From JANQGH01 sp039177555 (GTDB lineage: Bacteria > Pseudomonadota > Alphaproteobacteria > DSM-16000 > Inquilinaceae), in assembly GCA_039177555.1 (NCBI GenBank), contig JBCDFV010000073.1, positions 1-14,665 on the forward strand: a stretch of 14,665 nucleotides of DNA, written 5' to 3'. The position numbers and the translations under genes are program-made. Below the pieces are notes generated by a model, which searched no databases, was not told where the DNA came from, and was given only the letters and a program-made list of their open reading frames with translations. This document shows, one piece after another, positions 6,691-14,494 of this stretch (within the stretch, counting starts at the first letter, position 1; every line of letters begins with the position of its first letter).

Positions 6691-7470
6691 ATGGACCTAG
6701 CCGTCGTCACGGGGGCCGCCGGCGATATCGGCGTTGCGATCGCCGAGGCCCTGGCCGGTACCGGCATGCGGTTGGCCTTGCTGGACAAAGACGGCGATGC
6801 GCTCGCCAAGGCGGCGGACAGGCTGCGAGGCGCGGGCGCCCTTGTCACCCACTACCGGTGCGACGTCACTGACCGGGCCGACATCTCCGCCGCCGCCGAG
6901 CGGATTTCAATGGACGGAATGGTCAACGTGCTGGTCAACAACGCCGGCGGCATCACGTCGGCCAGCCTGCGATCGACGAGCATCGAGGATTGGCACCGCG
7001 ACATCGCGCTGAACCTCGACGCCGCCTTCATGGTGTTCAAGGCCTTCGAGGCACCGCTGATCGAGACGGCCGGATCGGTCGTCAATATCGCCTCGGTGAA
7101 TGCCTCGGGCGTTTACGGGCACCCCGGCTACAGCTCGGCCAAGGCCGGGCTTGTGCATCTCACGGAGTTCATGGCCGTCGAGTATGGCCACCAGGGCGTT
7201 CGCGCCAATGCTGTCGCGCCGGGCACGGTGGCGACCCAGGCTTGGCAAGAGCGCGCCGCGCGGAATCCGGACGTGCTGGAGGCGGCCCGTCGGTGGTATC
7301 CGCTGAGGCGGATCGCCACCCCGCAAGACGTGGCGAACGCCGTGGCCTTTCTGGTCAGCCCGGCCGCGAGCGCGATCACGGGCACCTGCCTGCCCGTCGA
7401 TTGCGGCCTAAGCGCAGGCACGACCGCCTTGGCGGCAACCTTCTCTCAATCGCCGGATTTCGACGCCTGA
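6691..7470 (+). CDS. Short-chain dehydrogenase/reductase (classical SDR)
   Basis: A 259-residue classical SDR with all key residues: the cofactor motif TGAAGDIG (7-14), D32 at the end of the second strand (which favours NAD(H) over NADP(H)), D59-V-T, NNAG (83-86), N109, and the catalytic S135-Y147-K151 set. The C-terminal ITGTCLPVDCGL is the usual SDR ending. It oxidises an alcohol or reduces a ketone in the cytoplasm; the substrate is not readable. It follows the RpiR gene after 61 bp, with only a weak AGG before the ATG, and is probably the last gene of the RidA-led transcript. The role inferred from context is a redox step on the carbon skeleton left after transamination. It ends 18 bp from the convergent ABC ATPase gene, with no clear terminator between. 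Confidence 0.92.
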   Translation: MDLAVVTGAAGDIGVAIAEALAGTGMRLALLDKDGDALAKAADRLRGAGALVTHYRCDVTDRADISAAAERISMDGMVNVLVNNAGGITSASLRSTSIEDWHRDIALNLDAAFMVFKAFEAPLIETAGSVVNIASVNASGVYGHPGYSSAKAGLVHLTEFMAVEYGHQGVRANAVAPGTVATQAWQERAARNPDVLEAARRWYPLRRIATPQDVANAVAFLVSPAASAITGTCLPVDCGLSAGTTALAATFSQSPDFDA

Positions 7471-7488
7471 GCAACTGCCAGCGCCTGA

Positions 7489-8679
7489 CTAAACTATTGC
7501 CAGCGTGGTCTTCGGATCGAAGAAGTGGATCTTGGACACATCGATGTCGAGATCCAGCCGGCTTGGATCGTCGGGTAACGACTCAGAGTCCAATCGCGCG
7601 GTAAAGCGCGAGTCGGTGTGGCCCGTCTCCGCACGCTCCTGGATCAGATCCGTGCCGATATCCACCTCCGGCGTCGGCAGGTCGAAATGCAGATACGCGT
7701 CGGGTCCAACCAGCTCCGACACCAAGACATCGACGGTCAAACGCCCGTTTGTGGTTCCCGTCGACGACTGGGCGAGCGAGAAGAACTCGGGCCGGACGCC
7801 CATGACGGCGCGCTTTCCGACATAGTCAGCCAAGGCCGGCACGGCCTTGTTGCCGCCGGGCGGCAGCGCCACGGACCAGGAGGTGTCGACGATCCGCGCG
7901 CTCAACCCGTCGCCCGCGCGCTCGATCGTGACATACATGAAGTTCATCGCCGGTGAACCGATGAAGCCCGCGACGAACATGCTGGCCGGCCGAAGATAAA
8001 GCTCTTGCGGCGACGCGATCTGTTGCAGGTTGGACTGGTCCGGTCCGTCGATCGGCTTCAGAACGGCGACCCGGTCGCCCAAGGTCATCGCCTCGACCTG
8101 ATCGTGGGTGACGTAGATGGTTGTCACCCCCATGCGGGCCCGCAGCAGCTTCAGTTCGGCACGCATTTGCACGCGCAGCTTGGCATCCAGGTTCGACAGC
8201 GGCTCGTCCATCAGATAGATGGCCGGGTTGCGGACGATGGCCCTGCCCATGGCAACCCGCTGCCGCTGGCCACCCGACAGCGCACCCGGTTTCCTGTGGA
8301 CAAGCTCGGTCAGATCGAGGGTTCGCGCGGCCTGCAGCACCTTTTCCTTGATCTCCGGCTTGGGCACTTTGCGCTGCTGCAACCCGAAGGCCATGTTCTC
8401 GTACACGGTCATGTGTGGGTAGAGCGCGTAGTTCTGGAACACCATGGCGATGTCGCGATCCTTGGGGTCGACCCGCGAGACCTCCTTGTCGCCCAGGAAC
8501 ACGCGGCCACCGCTGAGGGTTTCGAGCCCCGCGATCATCCTCAGCAGGGTCGACTTGCCGCAGCCCGAGGGGCCGACGAGCACCAGAAACTCGCCCTCAT
8601 CGACGGTCAGCGACACATTCGCGATGGCAAGAACCTCGCCGTAACTCTTCGCGACCTGGTCCAGCGCCAAGGTGGCCAT
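7489..8679 (-). CDS. Sugar ABC transporter ATP-binding protein (CUT1, UgpC/MsmK type)
   Basis: A 396-residue cytoplasmic ATPase that powers the importer encoded just upstream. Visible motifs are Walker A GPSGCGKST (36-44), Q-loop Q82, signature LSGGQ (134-138), Walker B IYLMDEP (154-160) with E159, the D-loop SNLDAKL, and the switch H192. The C-terminal third (from about 240) is the regulatory TOBE/OB-type domain found in MalK/UgpC relatives. The ending KIHFFDPKTTLAI is typical. The ribosome site is strong (GGGGAGGGAG before the ATG at 8679). It is the last gene of the five-gene minus-strand operon, 25 bp after the dehydrogenase gene. Such ATPases often serve several transporters, so it may not be exclusive to this one. 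It is somewhat longer than the usual 330-380 residues, owing to the C-terminal domain. Confidence 0.95.
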   Translation of the reverse strand: MATLALDQVAKSYGEVLAIANVSLTVDEGEFLVLVGPSGCGKSTLLRMIAGLETLSGGRVFLGDKEVSRVDPKDRDIAMVFQNYALYPHMTVYENMAFGLQQRKVPKPEIKEKVLQAARTLDLTELVHRKPGALSGGQRQRVAMGRAIVRNPAIYLMDEPLSNLDAKLRVQMRAELKLLRARMGVTTIYVTHDQVEAMTLGDRVAVLKPIDGPDQSNLQQIASPQELYLRPASMFVAGFIGSPAMNFMYVTIERAGDGLSARIVDTSWSVALPPGGNKAVPALADYVGKRAVMGVRPEFFSLAQSSTGTTNGRLTVDVLVSELVGPDAYLHFDLPTPEVDIGTDLIQERAETGHTDSRFTARLDSESLPDDPSRLDLDIDVSKIHFFDPKTTLAIV

Positions 8680-8704
8680 CTGCCCTGCTCCCTCCCCCGA
8701 AAAC

Positions 8705-9736
8705 TCAGCCGAGCGCGACGGGCTGGCCGGTCGCGGCGGAGGTTTCGATCGCCGTCAGCACCCGGGTCGCCGCCAAGCCATCCTCGACAGAGGCCAGAAC
8801 CGGGGCACCGTCGAGAACCGCATCGGCAAAGCGCGCAATCGCCTCTTCAACAAAGCCGCCGGGGCGCCCGCCGCCCGTGGGGGTCAAGCCAAACAGATCT
8901 CGGTATCGCAGGCCCGCACCATCGAGTTTGCGATAGGCGCCGTTGTGGGAGGAGTCGAGCTGAAGCTGTCCCTTGTCGCCGACCAGCTCGACGCGGAAAT
9001 CGAAGATCTGCGGGTTGTCGTCGGACAGAATCCAACTGTTTTCCAGCGTCACCTTGGCCCCACGCGAAAACTCCAGGATCGCCAGGTGCACATCCTCCGT
9101 ATCGACGCCGCTGGCGGCCAGGATACCCTTGGACGAGACGGCGAAAACCCGCTCCACCTCGTCGGCCAGCATGAAGCGCAGCACGTCCACCGCATGGCTG
9201 CCCAAAAACCACAGGGCCGAGGACTTGTCCGACCAGCTCAGCATCTCCAACGGCACGAACTTGGTGTTCGAAAGCCGTGCCGCACCGTGGACCGGAGCGC
9301 CGATGGCGCCGGCCTCAATGTCTTCGCGGGCCGCGGCGAAGACCGGGTTCGCCCGGTTGTGGAAATCGACCATGACCACACGGTCCGACGCGGACGCCGC
9401 CCGCAGGATCGCTTCCGCCTCTTCATCGGTCTTGGCCAGCGGCTTTTCGGTCAGCACATGTTTGCCGGCATCCAGGGCATCCAGGATAATCTGGGTATGG
9501 GTGTAGTCCGGCGTGGCGACCGATACGGCATCGATCCCCCGTTCGTCCAGCAGCGCGCGGTGATCGGTGAAGACGGATCCGACACCATGGGACGCGGCGA
9601 GCGCTTCCGCCCGCCCCGCGTCAAGGTCGCAGACCGCAAGCAGTTGCGTACGGGGCAGCGCCTTGAAAACCTTGGCGTGATGGCCGCCCCATTGACCGCC
9701 GCCGATAACCCCTATTCCGAGATCCGGTTGTGACAC
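8705..9736 (-). CDS. Gfo/Idh/MocA family NAD(P)-dependent oxidoreductase
   Basis: A 343-residue cytoplasmic dehydrogenase. The Rossmann motif GGGQWG (12-17), D37 in CDLDAGRAEAL after the second strand (suggesting NAD), and the family's TEKPL motif with K98 are visible. So is WFLGSHAVDVLRF (176-188), whose His and Asp belong to the active site of sugar and inositol dehydrogenases of this family. The C-terminal domain has VELVGDKGQLQLD. The start is GTG at 9736, three bases after the permease stop, with AAAGGA about 9 nt upstream; this is the only start that fits the Rossmann fold. Its place between permease and ATPase genes suggests that it acts on the imported compound, as in inositol and rare-sugar operons, for example oxidation at one carbon. 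No isomerase, kinase or glycosidase is seen beside it. Confidence 0.92.
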   Translation of the reverse strand: MSQPDLGIGVIGGGQWGGHHAKVFKALPRTQLLAVCDLDAGRAEALAASHGVGSVFTDHRALLDERGIDAVSVATPDYTHTQIILDALDAGKHVLTEKPLAKTDEEAEAILRAASASDRVVMVDFHNRANPVFAAAREDIEAGAIGAPVHGAARLSNTKFVPLEMLSWSDKSSALWFLGSHAVDVLRFMLADEVERVFAVSSKGILAASGVDTEDVHLAILEFSRGAKVTLENSWILSDDNPQIFDFRVELVGDKGQLQLDSSHNGAYRKLDGAGLRYRDLFGLTPTGGGRPGGFVEEAIARFADAVLDGAPVLASVEDGLAATRVLTAIETSAATGQPVALG

Positions 9737-9739
9737 ACT

Positions 9740-10573
9740 TCATCCTTTCACTGCGCCGAAGGTCAGCCCTCGGACCACGTATCTGTCGAAAACGAGAAAA
9801 ATCAGCATGGGCGGCACCATGGCGACGACAGCCGCCGAGGCGATGAAACTCCAGGTCACCCCGGTCGAGGCGAAATAGTTGAGCGTGCCGATCGGCAGCG
9901 TCGCGGTCTGCTGGGACGACAGCACCAGCGGAAAGGCCGCATTGTTCCAGGCGAACACGAACGCGAACATCGAGGTGACGATCAGGCCGGGCCGCACCAG
10001 CGGCAGGGTGATCCGCAGCATGATCACATACCAGGCGGCACCGTCGACTCGCGCGGCCTCCTCCAACTCCCTCGGCACCTCGTCGATGAAGCTTTTCATC
10101 AGCCAGACCGAGAACGGAATGATCAGCGTCTGAAGCACCAGGATCATCGACAGGTAGGTTCCCGACAGGCCGATCTGCGTCATCAGCACGAAGTACGGGA
10201 TCAGGAACGCGATCGGCGGTGCCATCAGCAGGCCGAGATACCAAAGCATGATGAACTTCTTGGATTTCATCCGATAGCGCGACAGCGCATAGGCGGCCGG
10301 GACCGAGAAAGGCAGGTTGAGCAGTACCGCGCCCACGGCCACGATCAGGCTGTTTCTCGCCTGTCTGGCGTTGGCACCCGGATCGACCAACGTATGCCGG
10401 ATTGCATCCGCCGTCGGCTCGAAGAACAGCACCGGCGGCATGGTGAAGGCCGTGCCGGGCGGCCGGATGGCGAGCAGGATGAACCAGATGATCGGCCCGA
10501 TGAAAAACAGCATCAAGAGCGCAAGCAGGGCGTAGATGACAAGCCGGCGCAAAGGTCTGGGATGGTGTTCCAT
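9740..10573 (-). CDS. Sugar ABC transporter permease, MalG type (CUT1)
   Basis: A 277-residue inner-membrane protein with about six transmembrane helices (near 11-35, 74-96, 106-130, 138-160, 194-216 and 240-263). The permease EAA loop, EAARVDGAAWYVIMLRITLP, begins at residue 172, with the conserved Gly at 178; this loop contacts the ATPase. The C-terminal TFGAVKG fits MalG-type permeases. The start at 10573 (MEHHPRPLRR) is chosen over an in-frame ATG at 10621 because it lies one base after the stop of the first permease (TGAGATG) and has GGGAG at a good distance; the longer form would overlap the first permease by 47 bases and add a Ser-rich tail. It forms a heterodimer with the product of the preceding gene. 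Confidence 0.93.
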   Translation of the reverse strand: MEHHPRPLRRLVIYALLALLMLFFIGPIIWFILLAIRPPGTAFTMPPVLFFEPTADAIRHTLVDPGANARQARNSLIVAVGAVLLNLPFSVPAAYALSRYRMKSKKFIMLWYLGLLMAPPIAFLIPYFVLMTQIGLSGTYLSMILVLQTLIIPFSVWLMKSFIDEVPRELEEAARVDGAAWYVIMLRITLPLVRPGLIVTSMFAFVFAWNNAAFPLVLSSQQTATLPIGTLNYFASTGVTWSFIASAAVVAMVPPMLIFLVFDRYVVRGLTFGAVKG

Positions 10574-10574
10574 C

Positions 10575-11495
10575 TCACCACTCCCACTTGCGGAAGGCGA
10601 AGAAGATGTAGAGACCGACAAAGGCGTTGACGATGATCACCACCAGCCAGGTGGTGGCACTGGCCATGCCGATATTGAAATCGATCAGCCCCTGTTGATA
10701 GAGCGTGTAGCCCAGCGTGCGCGACGAGGTGCCGGGGCCGCCCCGCGTCAGGACCAGAACCAGATCGAAGGTGTTGAAAAGCTGCATGAAGCGCAGGATC
10801 AGGATGATCAGCGCCGTGCGCATGACGAACGGAAACTTGATCCGCCAGAACATCACCCAGGCCGACGCCCCATCCAACCGCGCCGCCTCCAAAAGGCTGA
10901 CCGGCACGGACAACAGCCCGGCATAGAGAATAATCGCGAAAAAGGGCGTCCACTGCCAAACATCGGCGATCAGGATCGCCAACAGCGCGGTGTTGGTGCT
11001 GCCCAGGATGCCCTGCGCCGGCAGGTCCAGCCCGATTGACGCCATCAGCCAGGTGATGATGCCGCCTTGCGGGTCGTACATGTAGCGAAACAGGAAACCC
11101 ACGACGATGGGCGCGATCGTGGTCGGCATGATCAAGAGCGCGCGCGCAACGCTCATGCCCCTCAGCCTCGTGCTCAGCAGCAGCGCAATCGCCAGGCCAA
11201 AGGCGAATTCCAAGGCCGTGCCGCTGAAGCTGAGCACCAGCGTGTTGATCAGCGAGTTGAGAAAGGCCGGGCTTGCCAGCACCATCTGGTAGTTGGCGAA
11301 GCCGACGAACCCCACCGGCGTGGCGCTGGTCTGAAGGTTCCAGAAATAAAAGCTGTTCTTAAGCGCGAACACCAACGGGTAGGCGATCAGGCCCAAGAGC
11401 AGGAGGATCGACGGCGCGACCAGCAGGTACGGCAGATAAGCCATCAGTGTCCGCCGCCCCGGAGGTGCGGCCGCGGTGACCTGCATCATCGCCAT
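10575..11495 (-). CDS. Sugar ABC transporter permease, MalF type (CUT1)
   Basis: A 306-residue inner-membrane protein with about six transmembrane helices (near 19-44, 84-108, 117-137, 168-194, 225-245 and 280-300). The EAA loop EAARLDGASAWVMFWRIKFP starts at 203, with its Gly at 209. LTRGGPGTSSRTLGYTLYQQ (249-268) is a hallmark of MalF/UgpA-type permeases. It pairs with the next gene's product to form the channel. The start is at 11495. The ribosome site is poor (only GTAGAC-like bases upstream), and a second in-frame ATG pair follows at codons 3-4. Together with the hairpin at 11520-11553, this suggests a lower output than for the binding protein. Confidence 0.93.
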   Translation of the reverse strand: MAMMQVTAAAPPGRRTLMAYLPYLLVAPSILLLLGLIAYPLVFALKNSFYFWNLQTSATPVGFVGFANYQMVLASPAFLNSLINTLVLSFSGTALEFAFGLAIALLLSTRLRGMSVARALLIMPTTIAPIVVGFLFRYMYDPQGGIITWLMASIGLDLPAQGILGSTNTALLAILIADVWQWTPFFAIILYAGLLSVPVSLLEAARLDGASAWVMFWRIKFPFVMRTALIILILRFMQLFNTFDLVLVLTRGGPGTSSRTLGYTLYQQGLIDFNIGMASATTWLVVIIVNAFVGLYIFFAFRKWEW

Positions 11496-11519
11496 GGTCT
11501 ACGTTTCTAATGCAAACGC

Positions 11520-11553
11520 GCGATCCCCAGGGAGACTGTTCCCCAGGGATCGC
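11520..11553 (-). terminator. Intergenic hairpin between binding-protein and permease genes (mRNA stabiliser or leaky terminator)
   Basis: In the RNA the arms are GCGAUCCC and GGGAUCGC (8 bp), then a symmetric UG/UG internal loop, then GGGA/UCCC (4 bp) closing a 6-base loop. It lies 18 bp after the stop of the binding-protein gene and 24 bp before the first permease start. No U-run follows, so a full terminator is unlikely. Such structures after malE-like genes protect the upstream mRNA and keep the binding protein in excess over the permeases. A weaker inverted repeat (CGTTT-N7-AAACG, 11502-11518) follows it. Confidence 0.6.
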
Positions 11554-11571
11554 AAACTACCAGATCGCGCG

Positions 11572-13035
11572 CTACGCCAGACGGTTGATCAGTTCGACCG
11601 TCGCTTCCGGTGTGTCGTCGAAGCTGGGCAAGCTGTACGGGATGAGGAAGTTGCCGCGCAGCGTGTTGAGGAACAGGTCATCCATGGCCGACAGGGCTTC
11701 CTCCGCCGTTTGCTGGCCGATCAGAACCTTGTTCAGCTCAAGCCCCATGATGCCTTCCAGGGTCGTGTAGACCGGCGCCGGCGGCCGGGCGATCTTGCCG
11801 TTGCCCTGCGCCAGCATACCCGCCTGCGTGCCGAGATAGGGGTAGATCGCGGTGAGATCACTATCGTCGTAGAGCGACCGCCTCGCAAAGTCCGAGAACT
11901 GAGAGTTATAGGTATCGACCAGCCCCATGGCCTTTTGCGTCGCCGCCGAGGTCGACCATTTCAGGAACTGCCAGGCCGCGTCGGCCTTCTCCGTCGTCGA
12001 CGGAATGCCGAAGCTCCAGCCCCCGAGGCTGATGACCTGGGGTGTCGAACCGGCCACCGGCAAGGGCGCGATGCCGTAATCGTCGGCGACAACCGACGGC
12101 TCGCCGGTCATGTAGCCGTTGTTCTTGATCAGATAGAAGTACGGCGTCCACCAGTAGAACATGCCGATATCGCCGGTCGAAAACCGGGTGCCGGCATCGA
12201 ACCAGAGATAGTTGATGGCCTCGGGCGGCGACAGGTCGTAGAGCCGCGCATACTGGTCGATTGCCGCCAACATCTCCGGCGAGTTGATGGTCGGCGTAAA
12301 ATCCCATTCCGGACTGGCCGGGAAGTCGGCGAACCAGCGCGCGCCGTAACTTGCCGCGGCCTGGGTGAACATATGGACGATCGGCGTCGGCTGGGACCCG
12401 CAGATCACAGTGCCGAACATGTCCGTGCCGTTCACGTTCTGGCCGTTCATGGCCGCGATCGTCTCGGTATAGGCATCCCAGGTCCAGGAGCCCGTCGCGT
12501 CCGGTATATCCAGACCGAGCTGATCAGCCACCGATCGGCGGTACATCACGCCCTGCGCGTAGGCCGCGACCGGCAGTGTCGCCAGCTGCCCGCGCCAGGT
12601 GTTGAGCGAGTACAGCACCTCCGGCATGAAATCCGTGATGTCCAGATCCGCATCGCCGGCGGCAAACTCGTCCAGCGGCCTGATCCAGCCATTGTCGATA
12701 TATTGGCCGGTCCACATCTGGTCGACCGTGACGACATCCGCGTCGCTGGTGTTGGAAACGAAGGATGTTACCAGCCTGGCCTGCATTGCGTCATAGGACA
12801 GCGATTCCAGCTCGACATCGATGCCGGTCTGGTCGGTGAAATCGCCGATCACGTCGCGCAAGGCGAAGAAGAACGGGTCTTCGACCGAAAGGACGCGGAT
12901 CGTCGTTGCATTGCCCTGGGCATAGGCCGGCGCCCTGCCCCCAAGGCCAAGGCCGTAGGCTGCCGCACCGGCGGTGGTGCCAATCGTGGTCTTCAAAACC
13001 TGCCGACGCGACACGCCGTTTGAACGCATTTTCAT
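11572..13035 (-). CDS. Extracellular sugar-binding protein of ABC transporter (family 1, Tat-exported)
   Basis: A 487-residue periplasmic solute-binding protein, the first gene of the importer operon. The N-terminus has a twin-arginine signal: SRRQVLK (9-15), a weakly hydrophobic Ala/Gly-rich stretch, and a likely cleavage after APAYA (residue 39). The mature part begins with TTIRVLSVEDPFF, and the early SDADVVTVDQMWTGQYIDNGWIRPL is typical of family 1 proteins that bind oligosaccharides, polyols or glycerol phosphate. Aromatic residues are plentiful, as in sugar-binding sites, but the ligand cannot be named. The start at 13035 has an excellent GGAGG, 6-7 nt upstream. It is divergent from the ROK regulator, across a 202-bp control region. 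Export in folded form is fairly common for binding proteins in Alphaproteobacteria. Confidence 0.93.
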   Translation of the reverse strand: MKMRSNGVSRRQVLKTTIGTTAGAAAYGLGLGGRAPAYAQGNATTIRVLSVEDPFFFALRDVIGDFTDQTGIDVELESLSYDAMQARLVTSFVSNTSDADVVTVDQMWTGQYIDNGWIRPLDEFAAGDADLDITDFMPEVLYSLNTWRGQLATLPVAAYAQGVMYRRSVADQLGLDIPDATGSWTWDAYTETIAAMNGQNVNGTDMFGTVICGSQPTPIVHMFTQAAASYGARWFADFPASPEWDFTPTINSPEMLAAIDQYARLYDLSPPEAINYLWFDAGTRFSTGDIGMFYWWTPYFYLIKNNGYMTGEPSVVADDYGIAPLPVAGSTPQVISLGGWSFGIPSTTEKADAAWQFLKWSTSAATQKAMGLVDTYNSQFSDFARRSLYDDSDLTAIYPYLGTQAGMLAQGNGKIARPPAPVYTTLEGIMGLELNKVLIGQQTAEEALSAMDDLFLNTLRGNFLIPYSLPSFDDTPEATVELINRLA

Positions 13036-13107
13036 GGGTGTACCTCCGTTGCATGACCTTGCTGGCCGCCTACGGGGGCATGAAGACCGTCTCCCGCCCC
13101 GGCGGCT

Positions 13108-13159
13108 TCACTTATTTGTTTGTGAGTCGCACATACTTATTTCTTTGTCAATTTGTTTG
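13108..13159. promoter_or_regulatory. AT-rich control region with direct repeats between importer operon and ROK gene
   Basis: Two copies of a 17-bp element (13110-13126 and 13135-13151; 14 of 17 bases equal, both starting ACTTATTT) lie 25 bp apart, and ATTTGTTTG recurs at 13114-13122 and 13151-13159. The first copy is also inside an inverted repeat, TCAC-N10-GTGA (13108-13125). On the minus strand a perfect TTGACA (13151-13146) could be the -35 of the binding-protein gene, but no good -10 follows at 16-18 bp. The tract stands out from the GC-rich flanks. ROK regulators commonly bind AT-rich repeats, so this is the likely operator of the gene at 13238-14494. Nothing else is seen in the 202-bp gap. 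Confidence 0.5.
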
Positions 13160-13237
13160 CCTGACGCCAAGTTAGTCCGATGGTCGTGTCAGCGGCGACA
13201 GAAACGAGAATCGAGGTGCTGGAGAGCGCAAGACCGG

Positions 13238-14494
13238 ATGATTGTAGGAACACGTAAAACGCCCAATACGCAGATGACCCGGCGGGCCGGCCCCGTCGGG
13301 GTGGCATCGCACGGTAAGGATAGGTTCGATCTTGTGTCCGCCTCGCGCATCGGCGAGGCCAACAAGCGGCGGGTCTTGCAAACGCTGTTCGACCTCGGGC
13401 CGACGAGCCGGGCCGAACTTGCCCGCCTGTCGGGAACCAACCGAACGACGATTTCCGGCATCGTACAGCCCCTGCTCGACAACGGCCTCTTGGTGGAGGA
13501 AGCGCCCAGAGAGCACAAATCGGTCGGCAAGCCGCCGCGCCCGCTATGGTTTTCACCGGATGCGGCCCCCGTGTGCGCGGTTACCCTGATGCCCAATCGC
13601 GTGCAGTCGGCCATGGTCTCGATCACCGGCGAAATCCAACGGATCAAGGAAGTGGCGACCCATGGCAAGGATACCTCGCGCGAGGAGTTCATAACCGCGC
13701 TTAAGATGTGCATTGGCGCCTCCCTCGCCTCCGCGGCCCGCCAACCGCTGGGGATCGGCATTGCCGTCGGCGGCATGGTCGACATGGCGCAGGGCGATAT
13801 TGTCGCGATGAACCTAGCCCCGGCGCTGTCGGGCCTGGAACTTGCCCGCCTGATCGAAAACGCGTTCGACCTGCCCACGATCATCGATCACCACCCCCGC
13901 GCCATCCTGCTTGGCGAGCGATGGTTCGGACAGGGCCGCGGCCTGAAGAATTTCGCGGTCATCTACACTGGAGAGGTGCTGGGCTGCGCCCTGTATCTCA
14001 ACGACGAGCTGTTCCGGGGACCGCTCGGCTCGGGCGGCGAGTTGGGCCACCTCATCGTGGATCTGGACGGCGCGCAATGCACCTGCGGCAAGCATGGTTG
14101 CTGGGAAACGATTGCGACCCTGCCCTGGCTCCGCCGAACGGCGGCGACAATGGGTATCCCCGGCGCCGATCGGCTCGACACGCAACGGCTGTGTGAACTG
14201 GCTGACGAAGGTGACCGGCCCGCTACCGAGTTGATGAACCGATATGCCCGCAACCTGGCGGTTGGGATCGCCAATCTCCAAACCCTGCTGATGCCGAGCG
14301 ACTTTATTCTCTACGGCGACATCATCAAGGGCAGCGCCCGTCTGCACGATCGCATCGAGGCCGACGTGAAGCTGCTGTCCCCACGTCATCCCGGCGGCAG
14401 ACGCCATGTCATCTGCGGATCGGAAGAGGAAAAAACCACGCTAAGGGGTGCTGCCGGCCTGGTGATCTCCAAGCAACTTCAGATCAAGTATTAG
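13238..14494 (+). CDS. ROK family transcriptional regulator (NagC/XylR-like)
   Basis: A 418-residue regulator with an N-terminal winged helix-turn-helix (about 38-90, including PTSRAELARLSGTNRTTISG) and a C-terminal ROK domain. The zinc motif CTCGKHGCWE (281-290) and GELGH (267-271) are intact. The catalytic NDAN motif of ROK sugar kinases is replaced by HHPR (218-221), and the glycine-rich GTGxGxG loop reads TGEVLGC. It therefore should bind a sugar but not phosphorylate it. It is divergent from the importer operon, whose expression it most likely controls, with the imported sugar as effector. The start at 13238 has GGAGAG some 11 nt upstream; Met13 (13274) is possible. The frame is open further upstream to 12974 but would run into the divergent gene. 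It is the only plus-strand gene in this part of the window. Confidence 0.9.
   Translation: MIVGTRKTPNTQMTRRAGPVGVASHGKDRFDLVSASRIGEANKRRVLQTLFDLGPTSRAELARLSGTNRTTISGIVQPLLDNGLLVEEAPREHKSVGKPPRPLWFSPDAAPVCAVTLMPNRVQSAMVSITGEIQRIKEVATHGKDTSREEFITALKMCIGASLASAARQPLGIGIAVGGMVDMAQGDIVAMNLAPALSGLELARLIENAFDLPTIIDHHPRAILLGERWFGQGRGLKNFAVIYTGEVLGCALYLNDELFRGPLGSGGELGHLIVDLDGAQCTCGKHGCWETIATLPWLRRTAATMGIPGADRLDTQRLCELADEGDRPATELMNRYARNLAVGIANLQTLLMPSDFILYGDIIKGSARLHDRIEADVKLLSPRHPGGRRHVICGSEEEKTTLRGAAGLVISKQLQIKY

Noticed and set aside
7476..7505. Direct repeat TGCCAGCG at 7476-7483 and 7498-7505 between convergent genes
   Set aside because: It is only 8 bp, falls partly in the ATPase coding end, forms no hairpin and has no T-run, so neither a terminator nor an attachment site is supported.
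11476..13023. A long plus-strand open frame (about 515 codons) opposite the binding-protein gene, and similar long antisense frames at 3394-4734, 2104-3159, 8005-9174 and 8672-9733
   Set aside because: They mirror well-conserved genes on the other strand, are rich in Arg, His and Gln, show no known motif, and are expected where GC-rich codons leave few stops in antisense frames.
12974..13237. In-frame upstream extension of the ROK regulator
   Set aside because: It would overlap the start of the divergent binding-protein gene and the AT-rich control region, and family members start shortly before the helix-turn-helix.
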